From the NCBI RefSeq assembly GCF_030867095.1, contig NC_081824.1, forward strand, positions 356,643,829 through 356,707,828: a stretch of DNA of 64,000 nucleotides, in the 5' to 3' direction. The notes beneath the pieces are model-generated. The model did no database searches and was not told where the DNA came from. It was given only the letters and a program-made list of their open reading frames with translations. Positions 1-8,524 of this stretch are shown in pieces. This DNA comes from Alligator mississippiensis. Taxonomy: Eukaryota > Chordata > Crocodylia > Alligatoridae. The translations under genes were made by a program, and so were the position numbers. Within the stretch, counting starts at the first letter, position 1. Each line of letters opens with the position of its first letter.

Positions 1-31
1 CAGAGAACAAGTGTATCTGTTCCTACTTGCA

Positions 32-215
32 GGGGTGTAGGTTGTAGCCGTGTTGGTCTAAGGACATAGGCAGACAAGGTTCCTTGGGTGAATTTGGTAT
101 CTTTTATTAGACCAACCCAAATACCTGGAGAATAGTTATTAAGCAAGCTTTCGAGTTCAAAAACCCTTCATCAGGCTAAGGAAGTTTCAGCAGTTGGTGT
201 GTGCTCTTCCTGGAT
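32..215 (-). repeat. Penelope-like repeat fragment with hammerhead-type core
   Basis: On the minus strand this reads as a widespread sauropsid repeat that ends in an ACACGGCTAC-type tail (plus strand 'tagccgtgttggtc'). Near its start it has CTGATGA (168-174), then a short stem (153-167, GGGTT pairing with GAACTC with one G-U), then GAAA (149-152), then AGC-TT-GCT (142-149). That is the order of conserved parts in a minimal hammerhead ribozyme. A related copy lies at 58735-58990. Assignment to Penelope-like elements is from memory of the repeat style and is not certain; one extra A follows CTGATGA and no clear stem I is visible. Confidence 0.5.
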
Positions 216-289
216 GGATGCCTGTTCCTACTTGGCATTATATTACCATGGGGTGCTTTATGACTGGGGCTAAGTGGACAATCTTGTGA

Positions 290-430
290 GCCCTTTGGAT
301 AGGTGGTTGGTTATGCTTACACCCACAGGGGACTAGACTTGATGGTCCAGAAATCCTCTTCCAACCCTCTCTCTGGACCCCTTTCCTGGTCCAGAAATCC
401 TTTTCCATGGTGTTCTTATGTTTCTAAGAG
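290..430 (+). mobile_element. CR1 LINE 3' end fragment
   Basis: The stretch 'gggactagacttgatggtcc' followed by a 'cttccaaccct' block resembles the 3' untranslated end of CR1 in sense orientation. A short block (ggtccagaaatcc) is duplicated at about 339 and 386, so the end is locally rearranged. No coding remnant is present. Confidence 0.45.
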
Positions 431-2935
431 TAGAACATGGGTATGGCATGAGGGTGCCTGAAATCATTGTTTCTGGTCCCTTGCTTACATAAGTTCTTTA
501 AAGAAGCATAAACAATTTCCACTCTGACCCTTCTCATATACCAGAGCCACAAAGCACCTTGCGGAAGCATAATAATGCATCTGGGTACCTGGGACAGGTG
601 CCACACACAAGGGCAACAGCCACTTCCAGTTGTCATCATACTACTGGTATAATCACACAGCTGCAGTGGCAGTCGGTTTTTCCATCTCCATGCTTCCCCC
701 AAGTTGGTGCCTGGGGCAGCTGCTTCTTTTGCCCCACCCTAGTTATGCCACTGGCACCTTATGAGAACAGAAGAAAAACACCCTACAACATGACACAGGT
801 AAAAAAGCAGGGGAGACAAGCACCACATGGCCTACTGGCAAAGAAATGTTATGTTAATAAGGTAGTGGACCAGCTCCCACTACATATGAGTATATTCTGG
901 TTTACAGGTTAACTATAAAATCTCATCTCTGACACTTAGAACCTGCTGCTTCTGCCAGGATCGACCCTATTCCACTTTACCATAGTCCTTGTTCCCTTTC
1001 TTCCTCTCCCCTCCTCCTCTGCAAAGGATCAGTTTAACAAATAGAGATGTTGAGCTACTCTGAATGTTTAAAAGAAATTCAATCAAAGATATCCCAATAT
1101 CAAAATGCAGCAATATCAAAATGATGATTCAGCACATGCATTCAAATGGATCCTTCAACATTTTTTGCCCGAATACCTGAATCATTGAAATCAAAACACC
1201 AGAACCCAAATGAAGAATGTACTGTTAGCAGGTGATGTAGTCTGTTTGACTAGGATCTATGTTCCTATGCTCTCAATGGGTGCTGTATAGTCTGTCTTAT
1301 AATATTCATCCTTATTCTGCAACTTGAAATAAATCTATCAAAATAAAACCCAGGCATAACTTCTGTTAAATATGGAAGTTGACTCATAGTGTTTTTTTTA
1401 AAGCTGTATGTGATCATTCTGATCATTTTTGACCTCCTGCCTAACACAGGCCAGAGAATCTCTCCTTAACTCCCCCATCAAGCCTATAACTCCTGTTTGA
1501 GGTATAGCATATCTTTCAGAAAAATAGGCAGCCTTTAATGGACTATCCAGCAAATGCAATTGGAAGTTGTTCTTGAGGTTAATAACCATCACTACTAAAA
1601 ATGTGCACCCTTTTTCTTGTCTGAATTTGTCTAGTTTCAACTTCCAAACCTTGAATTTAATTCAGCCTTTTGGTGCTGAATCAAAGAGCCATCAGCTGTC
1701 AGAAACCTCTCCACCACATAGATCATAATCACAATATATTATAAGTTCCATTGCTAGGGGATAAATAAAATGCTGCTTTAACTTGTGTATTTTTTTTATC
1801 AATAAGCTAATTATTAAAACTTAAAATAAATTGTATTTTATAAGGTAAAATGTGTGTACCTAATAAATTTAGCCTGGTTTTGTAGATATTACCAGTTCTA
1901 GATATTCCTTATATTTAAAATGAGGTCCACTGAAACTTTTGAAGGGAATTTGGTATAAGTCCAGTTTAGTTGTCATCAATGCTGAAACTCTACTGTACCT
2001 GAATAACTTCAATGGCTAGATCCTAGACTCAAGCTTTTAGGGCACAAGTTCACTGAAAGGCATCAAGTTAAGATTTTGAAGGTATATTAGGAGAGACTTA
2101 ACCTGTTGGAGCAGGCAATATGCTGCACAAGGACTGAGGCTAAAAAACTTAATCCCCAACACCAACTTCCGGTCCTCAGGATGGCAGCTGCCCTGCATGG
2201 CCTGGACTGCTCTTAACCATCTGTGAATGGGCATTGGACAGTTTAAGGAGAGCATCCACTCTTAGGGCATCTCCAGTGACTCTGGCTGTATCTGTGGGGG
2301 GCCCAAAAATGGTAATTTAAAAATTATATTCATCATTATCTCTGGCAAAGGGGGGCCTGATACTAAAAGTTTGCTCTGGGTCACCAGGAGTCTAGGTACG
2401 GTGCTGCTTTCTAACCCTCACACTTCCAACTTATGAGTGTGGGGACACTTGCTTTATCATCATTTAACCTGTTGTCTATTTAGGCAATGACATTCTGGGG
2501 CTGGGGCAAAAGGCTGGCATGATCTGTTGCTCAGTCTTAAGTTTCGGTCGCTTAGTTGCACTGGGGTTCATTGATTTTATTTGTTTGTGGTAATAGGAAT
2601 AGCTATTAGGTCTGTGCCTGGTCTCTGTTTAGGCAGTAGAATCTGGAAGAATAGACCTAAAAATTGGCAGGATTTGGCTGGATCCAGGAGTCAGAGCAGA
2701 GCTTTGTAGCCTTGGATATGCTGGAGGTCAGGTCTTTTTGTTTGCTCCCTTGTTTGTTTGGTGAAACCGCTAGATACAATGTGTACTGAGGCCATAGGAT
2801 TGGGGAGGGCGTGTAAGAAGGGGTCAAAAAAGAAAAGAAAACAAAACCTGGCGGGATCCAGAGCTTTTACTCAGAGCCTGACATTTCCTCTGCCACGAGC
2901 CATTTGTTATTTGGCACTTGTTATTTGGCACAACA
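431..2935. other. Upstream AT-rich sequence, no gene recognised
   Basis: This stretch lies upstream of the NALF1 promoter. Open frames in it are short, lack similarity to any family I recognise, and have no splice or codon pattern supporting an exon. No tRNA, microsatellite of note, or clear transposon end was seen. Distal regulatory elements could be here but nothing in the bases identifies them. Confidence 0.6.
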
Positions 2936-3835
2936 ACACACGCACACCCTCTAGCCACATACACGCACATAAACACATACGCACATAAACATATATACAT
3001 ACACAGCCCCCAGCAACACATGCACACAAACACACACGCCCCCTCCAGCTACAAATATAAACACAATCACACACACACATTATCTAGCCACATACAGCCT
3101 CCCTCTAGCCACACACACACATAAGCCCGCATGCACATAAACCCACCCTCCAGCCACACCCCCCTCCTGCTACACACACACACACACAATCTTCCACACA
3201 TTCTTCAGCCACACACACACACACCCTTCAGCCACCACACATATAAACACACACACATTCCAGCCACACACACATACATAACTACACCCCCCCACACACC
3301 CTCCTGCTACACCCTCCTGCTACACACACAAACACAATCACACACATTCTCCAGCCACACACATATAAACACACACCTTCCAGCCACACGCACACCAGCA
3401 TACAAACACCCCCTCCAGCTACACAAACATAAACACAATCACACACACACATGTTCTCCAGCCACACTCCCTGTCAGGCTACACACACATGCACCCCCAG
3501 CCACACATACACCCCCCCTCCAGCCATACACAGACACAATCACACACACACCCTCCAGACACACACAGACACGTAAATGCACACATTCACCCTCCAGCCA
3601 CACACACATCTAAACACCCCTCACACACAAACTTACACACCCTCTCACCTGCTTGCCACACACGCGCACACGCCCTTCAGTTACACACACATAAACACCC
3701 CCTCATCCTCCAGGTACGCACACATACACAAACCTTGCAGCCACACACAAACGCATAAATGCACACCACCCCTCCAGCCACACACACACACACCCCTCAC
3801 CCTCCAGCCACGCACCCCCCCTCACCCTCCAGCTA
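2936..3835. repeat. AC-rich minisatellite-like simple repeat
   Basis: About 900 bp built from runs of (CA)n separated by a recurring 'cctccagccacacacac' block and shorter (T/C)-rich links. The plus strand has very few G residues, so the strands are strongly asymmetric. It stops where the CpG island begins. Open frames across it give His/Thr/Pro-rich chains that are artefacts of the repeat. Alternating CA can adopt Z-DNA, and length variation is expected in such arrays. Confidence 0.9.
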
Positions 3836-4095
3836 CGCCGCTCCAGTTCCCCCTCACCCTCGGGGCGGTGCTCCGGCCCCGGGCGGGAGGCGCGGCGCGG
3901 CGCGGCGAGGGGCAGGGCCGAGGCCGAGGCCGCCGCGGCACGTGCCCCCCCGCTCCCCGCGCCCGGGCAGGAGGAGGCAGCGCCGCCGCCGCCGCCGCCG
4001 CCGCCACTGCGCCAGGAGAGCGCGAGCGGCGGGCGCGGGAGGAGATGACGCACGAGCCAGCAGCGCTCCCCCCAAAAAAGTGTTTCTCCCGGACG

Positions 4096-4106
4096 AAGAT
4101 GGCGGC
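4096..4106 (+). promoter_or_regulatory. YY1-type motif overlapping an ATG
   Basis: The 11-mer AAGATGGCGGC matches the classic YY1 consensus seen just downstream of many CpG-island transcription starts. The same bases form the start of a four-codon upstream ORF (4099-4113). If YY1 marks the start region, transcription would begin a short distance upstream of here. Confidence 0.6.
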
Positions 4107-4113
4107 AACTTAG
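4099..4113 (+). other. Upstream ORF 1, four codons
   Basis: ATG GCG GCA ACT TAG, with A at -3 and G at +4, is a strong initiation context. If it lies inside the 5' UTR, most scanning ribosomes would translate it and then have to reinitiate. It is too short to encode a functional protein and would act, if at all, as a translational control. Confidence 0.45.
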
Positions 4114-4127
4114 CCCAGGGACCGAAG

Positions 4128-4298
4128 ATGCCTGTGGCCATCGGGAGGCAGGAGCCAGGCAATCCCGCCCCGCAGCAGCAGCAGCAGCCGCCCCCCGTTC
4201 CCCGCCGCCGCAGCTCGCGCGCCCTCCTCCTCCTGCTCCTGCTCGGCATCGCCGGCGGCGCCCCGGGCGCGCGGCTGCAGCAGCGCCGCTCCCCGTAG
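4128..4298 (+). other. Upstream ORF 2, 56 codons with hydrophobic run
   Basis: An ATG at 4128 (A at -3) opens a 56-residue frame ending at TAG 4296-4298. The predicted peptide has a Gln/Pro-rich start, an RRRSSR basic patch and then a Leu7 run followed by GIAGG, which resembles a signal-anchor. The Leu run comes from a (CTC/CTG) tract, so composition alone could produce it. There is no family match I recognise. It could be a translated upstream ORF or simply an open frame of GC-rich DNA. Confidence 0.35.
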
Positions 4299-4376
4299 AG
4301 CCACGCGGGGCCGGGGCCGGCGGGAGGACGGCGGCGGCCGGAGCCCGCGGGGCAGCACCTGCCCCCGGGCAGCCGC

Positions 4377-4436
4377 ATGCAGCGGGCGGCGGGCGCCGCG
4401 GCCATGGGGACCTGCCATCTGACCATGCCTGGCTGA
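4377..4436 (+). other. Upstream ORF 3, 19 codons
   Basis: ATG at 4377 has a weak context, but an in-frame ATG at 4404 (GCCATGG) has a near-optimal Kozak context and gives a ten-residue peptide ending at TGA 4434-4436. It lies about 310 nt before the NALF1 start, far enough to permit reinitiation. Confidence 0.4.
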
Positions 4437-4589
4437 GAGGAGGGGGGGGGAAGCCCAGGCAGGCACCACCAGCCGGCACCGCCGCCGCCTCCTCCTCCTC
4501 CTCCTCCTCCTCCTCTCCGCACTAGTGCTCCCATCTCCTCCGGAGCGGCTGCTCGGGGTGGGGAGCCCGACCCCCCCTCCCGTAAGGAA

Positions 4590-4652
4590 GCCAGAGAGAG
4601 AGAGGGGGGGAGTGGGAGAGAGGGGGGAGAGAGAGGCTAGGAGGGAAGACAA
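4590..4652. repeat. Purine-rich GA/GGG tract in the 5' UTR
   Basis: About 60 bp of almost uninterrupted purines (runs of GAGAGA and GGGGGG). Such mirror-like purine tracts can form triplex DNA or bind GAGA-type factors, and the G runs could form G-quadruplex in RNA. Confidence 0.7.
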
Positions 4653-4677
4653 GAGCATCCCCCCATCTCCCAAGTCA

Positions 4678-4752
4678 ATGCATGTTGCGGTGAGCCCGGC
4701 AGAGCAGCCCTCACGGTGGAGTCGGCCGGGGCTGCGCGCTCCCAAAATATGA
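4678..4752 (+). other. Upstream ORF 4, stop overlaps the NALF1 start
   Basis: ATG at 4678 opens 24 codons that end at TGA 4750-4752. That stop overlaps the NALF1 ATG (4749-4751) as ATGA, the arrangement used for termination-reinitiation in some genes. A second tiny frame (ATG TTG CGG TGA, 4682-4693) lies within it. Whether the peptide matters is unknown, but the geometry would make NALF1 translation depend on leaky scanning or reinitiation. Confidence 0.45.
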
Positions 4753-5058
4753 CCAGGGGCGCCGGGACGTGCAGCCGGCACTACGACCACGGCTCCGACC
4801 TCTGCTTCGCGCCCCGGGAGCACGACAAACCCTTCGCCGACTCGGAGAGGGCTCAGAAATGGCGCCTGTCCCTGGCCTCGCTCCTCTTCTTCACCGTCCT
4901 GCTCTCTGATCACTTGTGGGTCTGCGCCGAGGCCAAGCTGGCCAGGACCCGGGACAAGGGGCGGCCGCGGCGCGGAGCCGCGCCGGAGCCCCTGGCTGGC
5001 ATGGGGGAGCCCTCGCCCGTAGCCCGGAGCCTCCTCTCGCCCAGCCTCCCTCCCTCCC

Positions 5059-5096
<38 letters not shown>

Positions 5097-5570
5097 GGCC
5101 AGAGCCGCCACCCCCCCCGCAGCGACCAGGCTATTTTTCTAGGAAACTCCACCAACCCCTTGTGGCGCCTGGAGACCTGCTACCCTCGGAGTTCCCCGCC
5201 TGCCCAGTGCTTCAGCGTGGGGGACGCGGACTCCGTGTGCAGGAGGCCGCCGGGTCCGGGCCAGCAGCAGCAGCAGCAGCAGGTGCCTCGGGCTGGCAAA
5301 GCTCCGGGCTGGAACTTGACGGATTTTTACCTTTCCTTTTGTAATGCCTACACCCTCTGGGACTTGTTCGCCGGGCCGTCCAACCCGGACACTTTGAACT
5401 GCAGCCTGGACGCGGTGCTGGAGGAGGAGGGCTCCTGCAGCCAGTGCGTCCAGGCTTACCAACGCTACGACCAGCACGCTCAGGAGAAATACGAAGAGTT
5501 TGAGGTTATGCTCCAGAAATATTTGCAATCGGATGAATACTCGGTGAAATCGTGTCCTGAGGATTGTAAG
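4749..5570 (+). CDS. NALF1: NALF1 (FAM155A), first coding exon, 274 codons
   Basis: This encodes the N-terminal part of the NALCN channel auxiliary factor 1, an ER/plasma-membrane protein that assembles with the NALCN sodium-leak channel and its UNC79/UNC80 partners. The conserved block [20 protein letters not shown] (residues 31-50) leads into a membrane segment at about 40-62. A low-complexity linker follows, with 11 Ser (105-115) and 7 Gln (172-178). The extracellular cysteine-rich region then begins: LETCYP (141-146), [12 protein letters not shown] (188-199), NCSLD (217-221) and [10 protein letters not shown] (243-252), ending SCPEDCK (268-274). Possible N-glycosylation sites are Asn133, Asn189 and Asn217. 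I chose ATG 4749 (A at -3) because conserved family sequence starts there; an in-frame GTG upstream is not a likely start. The frame runs exactly to the donor at 5571, and the remaining cysteine-rich domain must be in exons beyond the window. FAM155B (NALF2) fits less well because its N-terminus and linker differ. Confidence 0.95.
5061..5093 (+). repeat. Coding (AGC)11 poly-Ser tract
   Basis: Eleven pure AGC codons encode Ser105-Ser115 in NALF1, and a second CAG tract at about 5261-5281 encodes seven Gln. Pure codon runs are prone to slippage, so both probably vary in length between individuals. As I recall mammalian NALF1, it has a poly-Gln run shortly after the membrane segment and a Gly run near this Ser run, so the tracts turn over rapidly. 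Confidence 0.85.
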
Positions 5571-5576
5571 GTAGGA
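5571..5576 (+). other. NALF1: Splice donor of NALF1 exon 1
   Basis: GTAGGA follows the codon AAG (Lys274), giving AAG|GTAGGA, a good match to the donor consensus. Protein similarity to NALF1 stops exactly here and reads on into unrelated residues, which supports this as a phase-0 exon boundary. Confidence 0.88.
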
Positions 5577-5683
5577 GCCCTGCTGTGCTTGACTGCCTCT
5601 TTCCTGCCTGGTTTCCCCTTCGTTGCTATTCTTCTTCTTGGGCTTCGATCTGGTTTTATTCCTTACTCTGGTGGCTCTGCTTG

Positions 5684-5838
5684 GGGCAGGAGTGGATCTG
5701 CTGGTGATTGACCAGGGCAGGAGTGGATCTGGTGTCGATTGACAAGGGCAGGAGTGGATTTGGTGTCGATTGACCAGGGCAGGAGTGGATCTGGTGGTGA
5801 CTGACCAGGGCAGGAGTGGATCTGGTGGCGATTGACCA
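5684..5838. repeat. 31-bp tandem repeat, five copies
   Basis: Five head-to-tail units start at 5684, 5715, 5746, 5777 and 5808, each beginning GGGCAGGAGTGGAT and ending TTGACCA or close variants. Units differ at a few positions, so the array is not brand new. It begins only 114 bp after the NALF1 donor. Confidence 0.95.
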
Positions 5839-8459
5839 GGGATCCTTATTCACGCCTGGCTGAAGAGGAACAAGAGAAGCGATCCGGGAGTCCTCTGGGA
5901 GTGCAGAGAGCTGGATTTCCCCCTAGTCATAAATATGCGATTGGCTCAAACTCGGAGGCTCGCTTCCTTAGGCTTGGATGCGGTTTGACAAGAGAGGCAG
6001 TGCCAGGGGCTGCATGCCAATGAACGGGGCAGTGGAAAGAAGTGGTGTGGAAAGGTGTTGCCCCTGCCCCTTCAGGGGGCTGGAATGGAAGTGGGAAGTT
6101 GGTTGTCCCAGCGGACTGGGGGCTGGCGGCTGGCGCCTGTGTAAGCACTCTGTGGGAAACGTGCCTATTCCCGTGGGGACAGTTTGTGACTGCCCCGTGA
6201 GCCACGGGTGCTGCTTGAAGAGTGTCCTTCACTCGGAAGGCAAGTTTGCTCTTGTCTTGGGGTGCTGTGCCCAAGCAGAGCGCGTACATCCATGGGGGGG
6301 GGGGGGGGGGGAGGGATTGCGTCTAGCAGCAGTTGCCATGCGAAGCCTCTTGCAAGAGCCAGCTATGGCAGACTGCGCTCCAGATTTCTGAAGGACAGAT
6401 GTTCCGGTTATTTGCCGTTGTATGGCAATATCCGAAGTTACTTGTTGTTCGTTTCAGCTTGTAAGCTTTCAGTGAGAACGAAGGCTTGGGTATTTCCTAA
6501 CGCACAGACAGAAGATGTGGTAATGCGATCATTAGCAAAAGGAAAAAGGGCATGATGACCGGCTCTATGTGTCTGTGTCTGCAGTCTGCTCTACAAAATC
6601 TATGGAGTTGGAGAGAGCTCAAGGACTAGAGTGGATGTAAATAGATGCTGCAGTGACCTTTGGTTGGGAAGTAGTGATGACGGAATTTCAATAAGCCTCA
6701 TCGTTATTCTTTGTGTATCACCAATACCCATTCAGTGTAATCCAAAGATTATTTTTCTTCATGAGAAAACAGTGCCCCATGTTGGCTCTTTGGTAGCTGT
6801 CACCTCTCCACTTTTGCATACCACAGTTGATCCAGCTCTCAATGCAGGGAAGCACTGAATAAGGGGCTCTATCTGGTGCTTAAAATACCCAGTCTGTTTT
6901 GTAAGTACAATTTTTGGACCCTCTGAGCCAGCTGAATGGCTTCTGCTCTGAACTTACTTGACTCATATTTTATCAAGTACTATATTATATTGGTAGCTTA
7001 ACACACCTACACCATAAACTGCTGTAGGAGTCAACCAAACACAGCACTGCATACAAATTACTGCTCTGAACAGAAGGCCTATAACGCTGATACTATATAC
7101 ACTGGGAACCAGAGCCCCACTTCATTTTTTAAGTCCAGCAAGGCCTTTCGAAATTTTACCAGGATAACAGCGAATGCCTCAAAGAATCCCACGATGTTGA
7201 ATATGGGCACTAACTTACAGACGCTGCCTTAAAAGTCAATCATGTATTTCTGCAGAAGTCAAATAACTTTACCTCATTATGGAGTAATGGGGAAATTATC
7301 AGTCGTTATCAGCAAGGGGAAAGTTATCAATCCAAATTTGTTTCATGTAGTTGAATAGGAATCAGCTCCCTAAAGTATGTTTTGGACTTGCAGGTCGCAG
7401 ATGATAAACTCTGTGCATGTGCAAACACAGACCATCTATATTTTATGTATTTTTTAGCCTGCTATCTTTTTATCTGGACATTTATCGCTTTAGAGGTAAA
7501 AGAAATAAATACCCAGAAGTTATATGCCTGGAGACCAAAAGTGTGAGGACATCACTGCCATTGCAGTAACTTCTTAACTTGGAAACTGATCTACTGCTTT
7601 GTGCTGGCAAAGAATCACATTTAGTTTCTTAACATCAGTTTTAAAATCATGGGCTGATATTATCAACTTTTCCCTGTCACTACATGTTCAGGTCCTTTAC
7701 TGCACACCATTCCATGGAAGAAAGAGGAACCTGCAGTGAATAGTAACTATATAGTGCGGTTTATATTTTTTTCTATTGGGGTTTATATGGAGAAATGTTT
7801 TTAATATTTATGTTGGTGAAGAGAAAGAAACATTAAAAATAAAATTATTGCAGTACACATTACCCATGGTTTTTAGGTCTCAAACACCAGATCTGTCCTA
7901 TTATTCAAATGTGCTTTGAGAGTTTGGTCATCCAGTGTATGTGAAAATGGAGGGAAATAAGAGCACCAAAAGCTAATGGTAGTTAGCATTCGTCCTTTTA
8001 GAAGTCATCTCGGAACAGTGATGTGGTCAACTATAACACTTATGTGTAGCTGTACGGTAAGAACCACAGATCAGAGACAAAGCTCTGCTGCGGAGAGACT
8101 CGTTGCTTGTTTCAAGGAAGTGTTTGCTGTCCAAGGTGCTGAAAAGGCGGCGCACTGCTCACTGTTTATCTACAATGAGTGCATTGCAGAACTATCCCCA
8201 TCTTAAATGTAATGGCTGGATGTACGTTTCCATATCTTTTAAGACATTTTAATTCCTTCAAATCTGATGTCATTCTGAGAAATTTAATCATTTGGCTGTC
8301 TTCGGCATTCTGTACATGATGAATATTAATGTGTTAGCATGTACTATATGTTCAACTGTGTAATATGAAGTTATAAAGTCTTGCAGAAATTTGGAACTAT
8401 GGTTATTATGGGGAAAAAACCCGTGGAAAGAGAAAATAAACTGAAAATGTAATCTTTGC

Positions 8460-8462
<3 letters not shown>
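5839..8462. other. Intron sequence with poly-G run, no gene
   Basis: The first kilobase is still GC-rich and fades into AT-rich intron. A run of 18 G lies at 6294-6311 and is likely length-unstable. Around 7976-8206 there is a slightly more GC- and CpG-containing patch that could be a conserved noncoding element, but nothing in it can be named. No transposon ends were recognised. Confidence 0.55.
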
Positions 8463-8501
<39 letters not shown>

Positions 8502-8524
8502 AAACGTATACATATATACGTTTG
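8463..8524. repeat. (AT)18 microsatellite plus 10-bp inverted repeat
   Basis: Alternating AT runs from 8463 to 8498. Immediately after it CAAACGTATA (8501-8510) and TATACGTTTG (8515-8524) form a perfect inverted repeat around a 4-base spacer. Both parts favour cruciform extrusion. Confidence 0.9.

Larger units (their letters stand above)
3836..5600 (+). promoter_or_regulatory. NALF1: CpG island promoter and 5' UTR of NALF1
   Basis: GC content and CpG density rise abruptly at about 3836 and fall soon after 5570. The region contains GC-box-like sites (ggggcggtg near 3861, gggcgggagg near 3881), an E-box CACGTG at about 3939-3944, a TGACG half CRE near 4045, a (GCC)8 tract near 3982-4005, a (CAG)5 tract near 4173 and a (CCT)n tract near 4488-4516. 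No TATA box is obvious, as is usual for dispersed CpG-island promoters. The transcription start cannot be placed from sequence alone; the several short upstream ORFs suggest a long 5' UTR. Confidence 0.85.

Noticed and set aside
2918..3758. Long His/Thr/Pro-rich open frames across the AC repeat
   Set aside because: They are translations of (CA)n and CCTCCAGCC units; all frames on this strand stay open because the repeat lacks stop-forming bases.
3703..5111. Minus-strand Ala/Gly/Arg-rich open frames up to 333 codons over the promoter and exon 1
   Set aside because: They are antisense shadows of GC-rich DNA and of the NALF1 exon, with homopolymeric runs and no recognised domain.
4916..5344. 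Plus-strand frame with a poly-Gln run overlapping NALF1
   Set aside because: It is the +1 reading of the AGC repeat; the conserved NALF1 residues are in the other frame.
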